DNA of 64,000 bases, from the NCBI GenBank assembly GCA_010202645.1, contig CP047920.1:1-64000 (forward strand), written 5' to 3'. Origin of the DNA: Candidatus Saccharibacteria bacterium oral taxon 488. Lineage in GTDB: Bacteria; Patescibacteriota; Saccharimonadia; Saccharimonadales; Saccharimonadaceae. Each line of letters opens with the position of its first letter. The first letter of the stretch is position 1. The notes beneath the pieces are model-generated. The model saw only the letters and a list, made by a program, of their open reading frames with translations, was not told the DNA's origin and did not search any database. Position numbers and translations under genes: made by a program. Below, one piece after another: positions 9,301-18,995 of the stretch.

Positions 9301-11163
9301 CTACACTGCCCCGTACCCGCCGAGCGGTGTTTCTGATGGTAGTTGATGTCGAGAGATCGGCGAGGTGTTGATGAGTTCGTATTCGGTGTCGCTGGCCTGA
9401 ATCTGGATGTGAACGTGGTTTTGCCCGGCAAAGAACAACCCCTGCCCCACCGGGAAATTGGCGAGGCGTTTTTGCTCTTCCTCGGTTAGCTTAAAGACAC
9501 TGGAAAGGACGTCAACGGCGCTGGTTGACTGCTTGAGCAGCAGCTGCATCGACGAGTTGGCGACAATGGCCCGACCCATCTTGCTACCCATAAAGTCCTC
9601 GACGTCCTGGGTGATGGTCGTGAGACCGAGCTGATATTTGCGGGCGCGCTTGGCGAGAGAAAACAAGAAGTTGGCCGAGTCGTCGTAGCGCATCAGCTGC
9701 CATGCCTCATCGACGATCAGCATGCGCCGTTTCTGGTCGGTACGCGTAATGTTCCAGATGTGATTCAGCACAATATACATAGCGATTGGCCGCAGCTCGT
9801 CCTCGAGGTCGCGGATATTAAAGACCACCATGGTGTTATTGATATCAATATTTGACTGCTGGCTAAAGATACCAGCGAAAGTACCGGAGGTAAATTTGCG
9901 CAGCCGCTGAGCGAGGCTTGGCCCAGTGCCGCCCATATGAAGCAGCGTATCGTAGAGGTCGGCGATAGTTGGCGGCGTTGAATGGTGGGTCAACGGGTCG
10001 GCGGTGATGCCGACGCGAGCGTACGTGTCGATCAGTGCTTGGTCAATATCAGCCTCCTCGGCGGCCGTCAGTCCAGCGATAATCTGTCCGCCCGCTGTCG
10101 TCTGTGAGCCGCCCAGCATCTGTCGCAACAAACCATGCAGCGTCACTAAATTCGCCCTCAGCGCATCGTCCGCCTCATCGGTATCAATCACCCGTGGCAG
10201 ATCAAACGGATTGATGCGGGTATCGCTGTTGAGGCTGAGTCGAATGTAGCTACCGCCAACGGCGTCGGACAGCTTCTGGTATTCGTTTTCTGGGTCGATG
10301 ATCACGATGTCCGAACCAAGCATCATGCTGCGCAGCGCCTCGAGCTTGACCGTGAACGACTTACCGGCACCGGATTTCGCAAACACCACCATATTGGCAT
10401 TCTCGAGAGAAAAGCGGTCAAAAATCACCAGGCCATTGTTGTGCATGTTGATACCGTATAACACACCCTTGCCGTCGGTCAGGTCGGCCGAGGTAAACGG
10501 AAAGCTGGTGGAAATAGCGCCGGTATTCATGTTGCGGCGAACCTGGAGCTGGTCGGTCAGCTGTGGAATAGTGCTGTTGAGGCCCTGCTCCTGCTGGGCC
10601 GAGGCAACCTTAGAGAATACCAGTTGTTGGCCAAAAATTGTCTCGATCTTGTGCTGGATAAAGTTGAGCTCATCAATGCTGTCGGCATAAATCGTAATGT
10701 AAAGGCCAAAGCGGAAGAACTTTTCCGAGCCGATCTGTAACTGATTGCGTAGTTCCTCGGCGTCCTGTAATGCCGCTTCCATCGCTGGGTCGCGCACCTT
10801 GCCCTTCTCGGAATTGATGCTGAGGCTAGCCTCGAGCTGAGTCACTTTCTTGCGTAAGTTGTTGAGCACCACCTGGGTGTCAACTGGATAAATGAACATG
10901 CTAATATCTAGCACCTCGTCGATGTTGATCACCGAGCTGAGCCAACCGGTGTATAACTCGCGCGGATAGCCGTAGACGTACATGGTGCGCCCATACTTTG
11001 AACCGAGGCGGAAGTGGTCGGATTTGAGCTCGAGACTGCTCGGGGCGATAAAGTCGCGCAAGGTTCTCACACCGGTGAGAAAAGCCTGCTCAACCTCGGC
11101 CTGCTCGCGGGCCCGCTGTTGGGCGGCGATATCAATGGCGTCCAGCTTCTTTTTTCTAGCCAT
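9301..11163 (-). CDS. virB4: VirB4/TraC-family secretion ATPase
   Basis: This is the motor ATPase of type IV secretion-like systems. From the chosen start it has 620 residues: an N-terminal half that contacts other subunits, Walker A SGAGKS at about 264-269, a Walker-B-like RRMLIVDEAW near 480, and the later TTITQDVEDFMGS motif seen in VirB4/TraC proteins. An upstream in-frame ATG at 11214 exists, but the ATG at 11163 (MARKKKLDA) has ggaggag just before it and overlaps the previous gene by only 8 bases, so I prefer it. The preceding gene appears to supply further N-terminal VirB4-like sequence as a separate protein. Confidence 0.92.
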   Translation of the reverse strand: MARKKKLDAIDIAAQQRAREQAEVEQAFLTGVRTLRDFIAPSSLELKSDHFRLGSKYGRTMYVYGYPRELYTGWLSSVINIDEVLDISMFIYPVDTQVVLNNLRKKVTQLEASLSINSEKGKVRDPAMEAALQDAEELRNQLQIGSEKFFRFGLYITIYADSIDELNFIQHKIETIFGQQLVFSKVASAQQEQGLNSTIPQLTDQLQVRRNMNTGAISTSFPFTSADLTDGKGVLYGINMHNNGLVIFDRFSLENANMVVFAKSGAGKSFTVKLEALRSMMLGSDIVIIDPENEYQKLSDAVGGSYIRLSLNSDTRINPFDLPRVIDTDEADDALRANLVTLHGLLRQMLGGSQTTAGGQIIAGLTAAEEADIDQALIDTYARVGITADPLTHHSTPPTIADLYDTLLHMGGTGPSLAQRLRKFTSGTFAGIFSQQSNIDINNTMVVFNIRDLEDELRPIAMYIVLNHIWNITRTDQKRRMLIVDEAWQLMRYDDSANFLFSLAKRARKYQLGLTTITQDVEDFMGSKMGRAIVANSSMQLLLKQSTSAVDVLSSVFKLTEEEQKRLANFPVGQGLFFAGQNHVHIQIQASDTEYELINTSPISRHQLPSETPLGGYGAV

Positions 11164-12235
11164 GTCGTACTCCTCCATATCCATGTGGCGATTCGCCTCG
11201 TCCCTTGCGGACATAGGTCGTCGCTAGTTCATCGGCGCCAACACTCAATGGTTGTTGCGGTGCCACGTCAGGGTTGTATGAACTGTAGAATAATTCGCCC
11301 AGCTGTTTGGTATTAAGCTGCGAACTCTTCACGCCCATCTGAAACAGTCCGCTCATTACCGAATCAACTCGGTTCTTAATTTCATCCTTGGCCTTCTCGT
11401 AGGCGGTTTGTTCAATCTTGGTGATGGTGTTGTCTTTCTTGCCGCCAAAAAAACTATCGAACAGACCCTTGGCCTGCTGTTTAATAACTTGCATGTCGCC
11501 GCTCTGATAATACGGCACCACGATATAAAAATCCTTATCCATAATATTGGCTTCTTGGGCGAGGACATCGATGAAGTTGATATAGTCGTCCATCAGCACG
11601 TTCAGGAGCATATTGTCTTGGTTGCGGCGGATGTCAATCAGGCGGTCGATATACGGCCCGATGTCAACGCGACGCGAGCGAATGAGCACTTGAACCGGAA
11701 AATATAACGAATTAAGGAAGTTTTGGTAGCTAAATTCAATTCCCTCACGCTCACGGCCACTCATCAGATCGAAGTTGATTGACTGACATTGAACAATCGC
11801 CCGAAAGCTGCCGTCATTCATGATAATCATATTCTCGCGCATCTCAGAAAATAGCAGCGTGTTCTGAGTACTGGTCGGGCCTTTTTGTTGAGGTTTTGCC
11901 TGGTTAGTTGGCTGCTTGGCGGGCTGTTGCGGGGCTGGCTGTGGCTGGTTGGGCTCGGGTGCGGACGGTGGGTTGGGGGCTGGTTGTGCCGCGGGTTGTG
12001 CGCTTGGCATCGGCTGTGGCTGGGCTGGCGCCTGCGGTAATTGCTGTGGCAGCGGGCTGAACTGATCAGGGTACTGAGCATACGGTGAGGTTGGTTCCGT
12101 AGAGACTGGATCGGGCCCAGAAGCAATAACGCCGGGCATATTTTGCGGGGTTGACGGCGCACCAAACTGTGATGCAGCAGCTGCATCTGATGGATAGTGA
12201 TATGGTTGCTGTTGCTGATCTGGTTGCATAGACAT
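11156..12235 (-). CDS. VirB4 N-terminal-like (TraC-like) protein with Pro/Gln-rich leader
   Basis: The 359-residue product starts with about 115 residues of low-complexity Pro/Gln/Ala sequence, probably disordered. A folded part begins near NTLLFSEMRENMIIMNDG and contains FRAIVQCQSINFDLMSG and FLNSLYFPVQVLIRSR, which resemble the N-terminal domain of TraC/VirB4 ATPases. There is no Walker motif. It is placed between prgI and virB4, 5 bases after prgI and overlapping virB4. The simplest reading is a VirB4 whose N-terminal module is encoded separately, or a dedicated adaptor for the ATPase. Confidence 0.72.
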   Translation of the reverse strand: MSMQPDQQQQPYHYPSDAAAASQFGAPSTPQNMPGVIASGPDPVSTEPTSPYAQYPDQFSPLPQQLPQAPAQPQPMPSAQPAAQPAPNPPSAPEPNQPQPAPQQPAKQPTNQAKPQQKGPTSTQNTLLFSEMRENMIIMNDGSFRAIVQCQSINFDLMSGREREGIEFSYQNFLNSLYFPVQVLIRSRRVDIGPYIDRLIDIRRNQDNMLLNVLMDDYINFIDVLAQEANIMDKDFYIVVPYYQSGDMQVIKQQAKGLFDSFFGGKKDNTITKIEQTAYEKAKDEIKNRVDSVMSGLFQMGVKSSQLNTKQLGELFYSSYNPDVAPQQPLSVGADELATTYVRKGRGESPHGYGGVRHG

Positions 12236-12240
12236 CCCAC

Positions 12241-13140
12241 CTAGTGAAGCGAAATCACGACTTCCTTATCATGTTCTTTTTGGATGCGACCGGCCTCTCG
12301 TTGGAGCGAGGCGACCGATAGGTCGCTGTGATTACGCGCTAAGTCCATTATAGCAGGCGAGACGGGTGCTGTGCTAGGGGGTGTCTGGTCGGCGTGGGCC
12401 GTCGCGGTCGTCTGCTCGCTGATGGGCGTGATGATGGACTGCTGCATAGTTGGATAGGGGTCGAAGGTCGAGGGTTGCGGCGAGAGGGCTTGGTCGTCTT
12501 GACTGTCTTGGGCGGTTTGGGTAGTTGGGGTGGCTTGGGCCCGCTGCATTTGCTGGACAATGTCATCATGACGCTTTTCGTCGGCCTGCTCAATGAGTGT
12601 TTCAAAGGCACGGGCTGTCTTGCTGCTTGGATCGAGTGGGTCTTGGGCGGTTTGGGCCTCGTTGTACCAATCCGCCTGCATCGAACTATTCATCACCGAG
12701 CTGTTTGGATTATCGACGCCGCGCACCGACCAACCGTGCGTGTCCACCAGTGTCGCCAGATATGACAGCCGGCGATTGACCTCGGCCTGGTCATACCCCT
12801 TGCCGTATTGCTTTTCCTCGACCCGCGGGGCGATCACCTCGACCATTCGCTCAATGCCATCGGCTCGCCACAGTCGCTGCTTGGGCTTAAGGATGAATGA
12901 AATAACCGCTGCGAGGTACACCTCCATTGGCTGATCCTTGCGCAGCGGCAAGGCTAATGCCCCGAAAAACAGCGCAACCGGTACCGGGATAATCGCCAGT
13001 GGCGGCAGCACCGAGAATAGCCCCCACGCCAGCGCAATCATACCGACCGCAACGATCAGGAAAACAAACTGCTTGAAACTAAACGGCCCGAGCAGCTTGT
13101 CTTCAGCTTCCACATCCTGGGGAACTTTGTAGACGGCCAT
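12241..13140 (-). CDS. prgI: PrgI-family membrane protein of the secretion apparatus
   Basis: PrgI-type proteins are small inner-membrane parts of Gram-positive type IV secretion systems (VirB3-like). The first 90 residues are diagnostic: MAVYKVPQDVEAEDKLLGPF, then two adjacent membrane helices (about 25-43 and 46-66) and a basic segment before KPKQRLWRAD. The remaining 200 residues are polar, rich in Gln/Thr/Pro, and probably cytoplasmic; they make the protein longer than typical PrgI. A TATAAT box at 13149-13154 lies only 8 bases before the ATG, so this could start a leaderless transcript for prgI and the genes after it. Confidence 0.88.
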   Translation of the reverse strand: MAVYKVPQDVEAEDKLLGPFSFKQFVFLIVAVGMIALAWGLFSVLPPLAIIPVPVALFFGALALPLRKDQPMEVYLAAVISFILKPKQRLWRADGIERMVEVIAPRVEEKQYGKGYDQAEVNRRLSYLATLVDTHGWSVRGVDNPNSSVMNSSMQADWYNEAQTAQDPLDPSSKTARAFETLIEQADEKRHDDIVQQMQRAQATPTTQTAQDSQDDQALSPQPSTFDPYPTMQQSIITPISEQTTATAHADQTPPSTAPVSPAIMDLARNHSDLSVASLQREAGRIQKEHDKEVVISLH

Positions 13141-13164
13141 TGGGTATTATTATAGCAGATTAGC

Positions 13165-15777
13165 TTAGGTTTCTGTTGGCGGCAGATACGAAAGGGCCGC
13201 CTCCATTCGCTTAATTGCACCGATACTTTCACCTATACGACCACTGTACTGCGGAACCGTCTGCACCTCATTTAGTCGGTCGCGCAGAATCTGAAGATGC
13301 TGTTGTGAAATTTGTCCTCGGAAGTTTGAATTTTCAATCATATCAGCCAGGGTGTTAAGATAGACGGCATCTTGCGTGACCAGGCCTTCGGTCGACAATT
13401 TATCCTCGCTAAGCGCCTTGATGGTCGTTTGGGTGATAAATTCTTGGCCAGACCATGGCATATTATTAATCTTAATCTTATTAGCAATTGAAGATCCGAT
13501 CCAGAACGGTCGTGCAGGGTTGTTCTTGAGAGCGTCGCCAGCTTCCTGGGCAAGGGCATCGTCAAGGTGGGCAAAGTCAAGCTGGCTGGTCAACGACTTG
13601 ATAGCCTTAATATTCTTACCGCCAAGAACACGACGAAGTGACGCAGCCTTGACATCCCTGGTAACGGTAATGCCTTTGACCTCGCTGCCGATAGCACCAA
13701 GAGCCATATCTACCATGTCAAACTCATCGGCATTGTATCGATCAAGCAAGCGATTTGCGCTCTCAACGCCTTCATTGTAGGCATTGCTGAGCGTTTGTTC
13801 TGCCATGGCAATTGCTCGATCGGCACCGCGACTGTCACCGAAGTATATTTGTTCGACTTGTCCAGCCAGATTGCGCATCGTCTCGTTTTCTTTCAGTTCA
13901 TTTGCCCATCGATCATCGGCAACACGCTGCGATGAGGCGTTCTGCAGGCCCTGGAGAGCCACTTGCTGCGCTGCTCCTCGGGCACGCTCCAGGCTTTCTT
14001 GGAATGACGAAGACAACTCATTGGTCTGGGTAGGCTTGAGTGCCCGCATCGACTTATAATAAGTGTCAGCCGCCCCCTTAGAAGCCTCAGCCTGCTCAGA
14101 CCATGATTGTGCTTGTGCGTATCGGTCAAAGGCGGCGGAATTAGACATCAGATGATTGCCCCAAGCGGCTTCTAGCCGACCCTCGATAGCCTTTTTGTCT
14201 TCGTTAACCATCCGTCGGTATTGATCAATCTTAGCATAGGAACCAGTCCCCTTTCGTATAACATCAGATTCATCTTGCAACTCTTTGAGCCTATCCTTAC
14301 GATTTTGTGATGACTGCGCCAGCCTGCGTCGCCATGCTGTTGGGGTAAATTTGCTATCTGGACGTTTGTTGAGTTTTTTAAGTTTCGTAATCTCGCTTTG
14401 CTCTTTTGCCCAGTTCTTAGATCGGTCGAACAATCCCTTGCTGCGGTCGTTGACGAGACCGGTGAATTTGCCGAGGAGTCCGCCGCCCAATTTAATCATC
14501 AACGGCGTCAGGGCGAGTGGTGCGATCTGGACTGCCATACCGAGAATGTACATTACCGCCCCGTTTGGTCCCGCGGCGTTTTGCATAATGACTGAACCCG
14601 CCAGCTGTGCCCCACCAAAGGCTGCCGCAAACCCCGGGAAGAATATCAGCATCGTCAAGAAGACGTCCTTCCACTTGTCAAACCACTTCTCCGTACCCGG
14701 TAACAAATAAGCCACAAAAGCCAGCGGTGAAATGATGATCAAAATAACGATCAACGCCTGACGGGCGGCCATAATGATAACAACGAGAAGAATAACGAGT
14801 CCAATGCCGCACAAAAGCGGCACAATAAAAGGAAGTAGCTCGGCCCGCATGACGATTCCCGCAGCCAGTGCCGCACCGCCAGCAGCACCTCCCAAAATCT
14901 GGAAGGTGACCTCTTGCCAGGTCATTGGTTCAGACGCTGGCGCCGATCCGCCTAGGGTGGCGACCGTGTTACGAATATTCATGAACATGTCTTGGAGTGC
15001 ACTTCCGGCGATGTTTGACAGGTCGAGGAGTATGGCGCAGACGTGGAACGACAAATTGACTAGTACCGCCGCGACAATTAAGCGAGGCAACATCTTTTTG
15101 ATGCCATAATTGGAGATGCCCATAGAAGTAACTTGTGAATAAATAATGACTATGAACATGATGATAAAAATGCTGTTGGCGATATTGCGAACGATATTCC
15201 AGGCCAGAAAGATACCGCTAGTCTGATTACCCGTCTGAAGCGGCGGCACCACGAGGAAGCTTTTGAGCACCCCAAACATCCAGTCGATGGAGCTAGCTAA
15301 CCACGCCGAAACGGGACAAAGGATCCAGCCGATACCGCCAGCAACTTCACACGAAGACGCAGAGTTTTGGCTCGGTGGGTCAATTGATAATGTGGTCGAT
15401 TCTTTCTTTGTGTAAGTGTTTGGCGCAGTATACGTAAATGTCGTTAGGGACACCGAGGTCATTGATCCGAGGTCGCCTGTTGACGGAAAGTGAATGACGC
15501 GAACGTCTTGATTATTGGCCACAGTTTTCTTGGACATGTAGACCACTTGGTCAGACCCTAAGTTGAGGGCCTTTAGTTTGTCGACGTCGGAAACTCGCTC
15601 AAATGTCTCGTTGTCGTAGGATATTTTGCTACTATCCCACTTCGCGTCCGCCGCCAGCGCCTGGCCCGAGGTTACGACCGTACTCAAAAAAATACTGACT
15701 AGGAGGCCCACCGCCAGCAATATAAACCATTGCAACCATCGCATCGACGATCGCCCTTGTGAACGTAACCACTCCAT
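13165..15777 (-). CDS. VirB6/TrbL-like polytopic channel protein (copy 1)
   Basis: An inner-membrane channel component. It has an N-terminal signal/anchor ending near SGQALAAD, an extracytoplasmic domain of about 120 residues, a core of several membrane helices (about 180-450, including FIIMFIVIIYSQ, GISNYGIKKMLPRLIVAAVL and HVCAILLDLSNIAG) and a long helical cytoplasmic C-terminal domain of about 400 residues. The core closely matches the neighbouring gene at 15821-17674 (GISNYGIKKMLPRLIVAA in both), so the two are paralogues. I prefer ATG 15777 over 15795 because a TTGACT/TACCAT promoter with 17-base spacing (15809-15814 and 15786-15791) sits just before it. Confidence 0.85.
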   Translation of the reverse strand: MEWLRSQGRSSMRWLQWFILLAVGLLVSIFLSTVVTSGQALAADAKWDSSKISYDNETFERVSDVDKLKALNLGSDQVVYMSKKTVANNQDVRVIHFPSTGDLGSMTSVSLTTFTYTAPNTYTKKESTTLSIDPPSQNSASSCEVAGGIGWILCPVSAWLASSIDWMFGVLKSFLVVPPLQTGNQTSGIFLAWNIVRNIANSIFIIMFIVIIYSQVTSMGISNYGIKKMLPRLIVAAVLVNLSFHVCAILLDLSNIAGSALQDMFMNIRNTVATLGGSAPASEPMTWQEVTFQILGGAAGGAALAAGIVMRAELLPFIVPLLCGIGLVILLVVIIMAARQALIVILIIISPLAFVAYLLPGTEKWFDKWKDVFLTMLIFFPGFAAAFGGAQLAGSVIMQNAAGPNGAVMYILGMAVQIAPLALTPLMIKLGGGLLGKFTGLVNDRSKGLFDRSKNWAKEQSEITKLKKLNKRPDSKFTPTAWRRRLAQSSQNRKDRLKELQDESDVIRKGTGSYAKIDQYRRMVNEDKKAIEGRLEAAWGNHLMSNSAAFDRYAQAQSWSEQAEASKGAADTYYKSMRALKPTQTNELSSSFQESLERARGAAQQVALQGLQNASSQRVADDRWANELKENETMRNLAGQVEQIYFGDSRGADRAIAMAEQTLSNAYNEGVESANRLLDRYNADEFDMVDMALGAIGSEVKGITVTRDVKAASLRRVLGGKNIKAIKSLTSQLDFAHLDDALAQEAGDALKNNPARPFWIGSSIANKIKINNMPWSGQEFITQTTIKALSEDKLSTEGLVTQDAVYLNTLADMIENSNFRGQISQQHLQILRDRLNEVQTVPQYSGRIGESIGAIKRMEAALSYLPPTET

Positions 15778-15820
15778 TACCGACAATGGTAGCATTTTTA
15801 CAGAGAAAAGTCAATAGTTT

Positions 15821-17674
15821 TTAGCTGGCGGCAGGTGGATTATTGTTGCGATTATTTTGATTATTTGGCGGTGCTGAAGGCGGGGATTGCGGTGGAGCTG
15901 GCCCCCTCCCTGTTCCGGCGACGAATGTCCGCCCCATCGGGGTGTCTGACGGAATTGCTTCGGTAATATTGTTTGACGATGCAGTGTCGTGGGGTATTCT
16001 GATTTCTTCGGTTCCCACGCTGTTGTTTCGTATACTCTCGAGTTCCCTACGGGCGCTGCCTGATATTGAGGTATTGACACGCTTATTATCAAGCACCGAG
16101 GCTGCCCTGTCGGCGGAAATACCGACCATTCTTTGACCCCCCTTAGTAAATTCAGTTTCACCAGCGACCTTGATGGCACTGGATGCCTGTCGCGCCAGTT
16201 TTTCATCGCTCAACCCATTAACCCCCTTGGCGGTCAACTCGGCCATTTGTTGCTGGCTAAAGCTGACCGAGCTTGCTCCGTCCTGCTCCATCTGGTCGAT
16301 GGCCGTTCTACCCATTTCAAACAGGCCGGCATGGTCATCCTTCATTCTGGTAAGGGTTTCTGCCATGCGGCGGTTGCTGATAGTTCCACCACCCTGGAGA
16401 TACTCGTACATTTGTTCGGCGCCGTGCTTACCAGTTGACTCTAATTTCTTAAAGGCAACATGTTTAAGTATCTCATTGTCCCCGGCGTTTCTCAGTGCAG
16501 CGGCCGCATCACCATTGAATTGGTAGGCAAGTAGATCTTCTGCTGCCTCGAGCTCTTCTTTGTCCACGGCATCTTGACCCGCGGCTGCACTCCGGATGCC
16601 GTAATTTACGTCTTTGCCTGCTCCGAGGAATTTATTATTTGCCAACCTGCTCCTGTTGAATTTCTCATTAAGCCCAGACATTCGATTTCTCCATATGTGA
16701 TCCATAAGTCCGCTACCCTTCCAGGCCCCGGCTCGCATGAGCTGTTTGCGGCGTGCTACTTGCTTCTTGCGAAAGTCTTGCATCTGACCAAGTCGTGAAT
16801 TGGCATACCTATCCTTTGCCCAGTTTTTGGCGCCGCCACCGAGGCGACCACCGGCGTTGTTGATGTGCTGGCTGATTGACCCGGCGACGTCGATGGCTTT
16901 CTTAAGGACACCCCACACGGCGATGAGCGGCAGAACTTTGATCAGCTCGCCAACAATCTGCATGATCATGTCGTTTCCACCCCCGGCCTTAACGATGGCC
17001 CCCGCTAGTATGCCGCCGCCGAACAGCAGGCCGATTGTCGGAAAGACCATGAGTAGCCCCACAAAGATTGAGCGCCATTTACTAAAGAATTTTTCGGTAT
17101 TTGGTAGCAGAAAGGCAACGAAAGCCAGCGGTGAGATAACAATGAGAATGACGATGAGTGCTTTACGGGCGATGAGTAGTACAGCAATGGTCGCCATAAC
17201 AACCAGCCCAGAAACAAGCGCTCCAATCAAAACCGCGAGGGCGAGGATCCCGGCCGTGCCTGCGGCGAGGACGGTTAGCGCAAAGCCCCCCCATGTACCA
17301 CGCCCCTGACCTGACTGAAAGATCTCATTTGCTCGGGTAATCTCGTCGCCAATGCCGCCGATGCCAGCACGCAGGCCATAGCCGAGGATGTTAGACAGGT
17401 CAACGGCAATTTGACAGATGTAAATTGATACATTCACCAGGATTGCGGCGACAATGAGCCGTGGCAGCATCTTTTTGATGCCGTAGTTCGAGATACCAAA
17501 GCCGGTGAGCTGAGAGATGATGATCGCTAAGAACATAATGATAAACGCACCATTGGCAATGTTACGCATAATTCCCCAGGCCGCCTGTACTTCACCCCCA
17601 GAGCTGAGGCCCGGCTCAATCTTTAAAAAGTTGTCAGCGATCATGGCGAAAGCTGCGTCTGAAATATCAGACAA
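15821..17674 (-). CDS. VirB6/TrbL-like channel protein (copy 2), C-terminal part of a frameshifted gene
   Basis: This 617-residue frame begins at an internal TTG, so it has no natural start. It holds the membrane core (FIIMFLAIIISQLTGFG, GISNYGIKKMLPRLIVAA, then four to five further helices) and a cytoplasmic tail ending in a Pro/Asn-rich stretch. Reading upstream in the same frame gives ECAVKDLGWLICPVVNFL, which matches copy 1 (SCEVAGGIGWILCPVSAWL). The coding sequence therefore really continues from the gene at 17641-18909; a single extra base in the six-base run at 17759-17764 joins them into about 1029 residues. The combined gene is a second VirB6-like channel subunit. Confidence 0.8.
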   Translation of the reverse strand: MSDISDAAFAMIADNFLKIEPGLSSGGEVQAAWGIMRNIANGAFIIMFLAIIISQLTGFGISNYGIKKMLPRLIVAAILVNVSIYICQIAVDLSNILGYGLRAGIGGIGDEITRANEIFQSGQGRGTWGGFALTVLAAGTAGILALAVLIGALVSGLVVMATIAVLLIARKALIVILIVISPLAFVAFLLPNTEKFFSKWRSIFVGLLMVFPTIGLLFGGGILAGAIVKAGGGNDMIMQIVGELIKVLPLIAVWGVLKKAIDVAGSISQHINNAGGRLGGGAKNWAKDRYANSRLGQMQDFRKKQVARRKQLMRAGAWKGSGLMDHIWRNRMSGLNEKFNRSRLANNKFLGAGKDVNYGIRSAAAGQDAVDKEELEAAEDLLAYQFNGDAAAALRNAGDNEILKHVAFKKLESTGKHGAEQMYEYLQGGGTISNRRMAETLTRMKDDHAGLFEMGRTAIDQMEQDGASSVSFSQQQMAELTAKGVNGLSDEKLARQASSAIKVAGETEFTKGGQRMVGISADRAASVLDNKRVNTSISGSARRELESIRNNSVGTEEIRIPHDTASSNNITEAIPSDTPMGRTFVAGTGRGPAPPQSPPSAPPNNQNNRNNNPPAAS

Positions 17675-18909
17675 GAAATTAACGACTGGACAAATGAGCC
17701 AACCAAGGTCTTTGACGGCACACTCTGGCTTTTTCTCGTCGCCCCCACTCTGGCCAGAGGGGGGTCGGCGGAGATGCCGGAGAGGGCGTCGCTGATTTCT
17801 TTTTCGTCATACTTTGATTGCTCAGCAATACATTTGACATACTCCTTAGAACTCGCCACAGCGCCACTTGATGGCATCTTATCCTTACAGGCGTTCATCC
17901 AGCTGTCAACTTGTTGTTTACATATTTGCTCCGCTGGCCCTCCGGCGCCTCCGCCACTTTTCTCAATACATTTTTTTAGGAGGGCGTCATAGATGGCCCT
18001 ACGAGTATTCTCGGCGGCCTCGGTTTTTGCTGACTTTGCGGCTACTTCAGCATTGTCTGATGCCCATTGCGCGATTCGCTCACATGACATTTTTGTGTCT
18101 ATGCCGCCAGGAGCGGTATAAGGCGCTCCTGCTCCGCTAAATAGGGGGACACTTTTATTTGCGTCGGGTATATAATAGTATCCGTAAGCTACCGTACCAT
18201 CAGCTAGGGCAACGGCTATTTTTTTGTTACGCTGATCGGCCTTTATGTCATTACTTGCGGCGTCATCTCCGCTATCGTATCCTCGCCATTCGGCTTTACA
18301 GCCAATCTTTTGGCCCGACAAGAGCGCCGCCATTGCCATAGAGTAGTTGACTAATGCTGAGTCGAATTTCAGGCTTTTGCCGGCCTTTTTTTCAAGGACT
18401 TGGATCGCATATACTCCTCTGTCTCTCGGTATATTCCACTTATCGCCGCTGTACTCGCCCTTGGTAATATTGCTGGTACAGTCAAGGTTGGCGTTATCTC
18501 GCCATTCACCTTTTAGCGCACAGAACATATCAGTAAAAGAACCGTAGCCGAATGCGTTTCGCGCAGCAGATACCACTTGCTTACAATCAAATAGCCCGTC
18601 ATCATCGCCGTCAAGAATTGGACCGACAGTGGTAGTAATGGCACCACCCCAGTCGCCACTCGCAACCTTTGCGGAGGTAAGATTTCCGTCAAACCCGGCA
18701 CCGCCAACGATACAACCATGCATGGCGCGTGCGAGTAGGAGCTGTTTGACTTGAGCGAGATATGGAGAATGATCAAGACGCGCCCGAGCCGCGTTAGCGG
18801 TCGGTGACAATGCAAAAAACGTCATGAGCACCGGAACGACTAACAGTGCGGCCAGCCCAACCAAGGTAATGCGAATACGTTGATGCGGGGTCTTTTTTTG
18901 CGTAAGCAT
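17641..18909 (-). CDS. Secreted N-terminal domain of VirB6-like copy 2 (frameshifted)
   Basis: The first 370-380 residues are the N-terminal part of the split VirB6-like protein. They comprise a signal/anchor (LVGLAALLVVPVLMTFFALS, processed near PTANA) and a Cys-containing extracytoplasmic domain (pairs of Cys around CIVGGAGFDG, FCALKGEWRDNANLDC, KCIEKSGGG and EQICKQQ). After GISADP the frame runs into a 40-residue tail that matches nothing in copy 1, while the true continuation lies in the frame of the downstream gene. The 34-base overlap between the two frames is therefore an artefact of the shift. A TAATAT box at 18919-18924 is 9 bases before the ATG. Confidence 0.8.
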   Translation of the reverse strand: MLTQKKTPHQRIRITLVGLAALLVVPVLMTFFALSPTANAARARLDHSPYLAQVKQLLLARAMHGCIVGGAGFDGNLTSAKVASGDWGGAITTTVGPILDGDDDGLFDCKQVVSAARNAFGYGSFTDMFCALKGEWRDNANLDCTSNITKGEYSGDKWNIPRDRGVYAIQVLEKKAGKSLKFDSALVNYSMAMAALLSGQKIGCKAEWRGYDSGDDAASNDIKADQRNKKIAVALADGTVAYGYYYIPDANKSVPLFSGAGAPYTAPGGIDTKMSCERIAQWASDNAEVAAKSAKTEAAENTRRAIYDALLKKCIEKSGGGAGGPAEQICKQQVDSWMNACKDKMPSSGAVASSKEYVKCIAEQSKYDEKEISDALSGISADPPLARVGATRKSQSVPSKTLVGSFVQSLISCLIFQTQLSP

Positions 18910-18945
18910 TATGAGAATATATTACCACGCTATTGCTAGTAATTC

Positions 18946-18976
18946 AAAAGAAGAGCTAAAAACTAGCTCTTCTTTT
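18946..18976 (-). terminator. Hairpin terminator after the lipoprotein gene
   Basis: A perfect 12-base inverted repeat (aaaagaagagct and agctcttctttt) with a 7-base loop follows the stop of the minus-strand gene at 18996. The arm ends in a T run on either strand. It separates the lipoprotein gene from the secretion operon, which has its own promoter. Confidence 0.75.
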
Positions 18977-18995
18977 GTCAGATGCGTCATTGACG

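Noticed and set aside
12394-12765. Gly/Leu-rich open frame opposite prgI
   Set aside because: It is a reading-frame shadow of the Gln/Thr/Pro-rich prgI tail, with no ribosome site.
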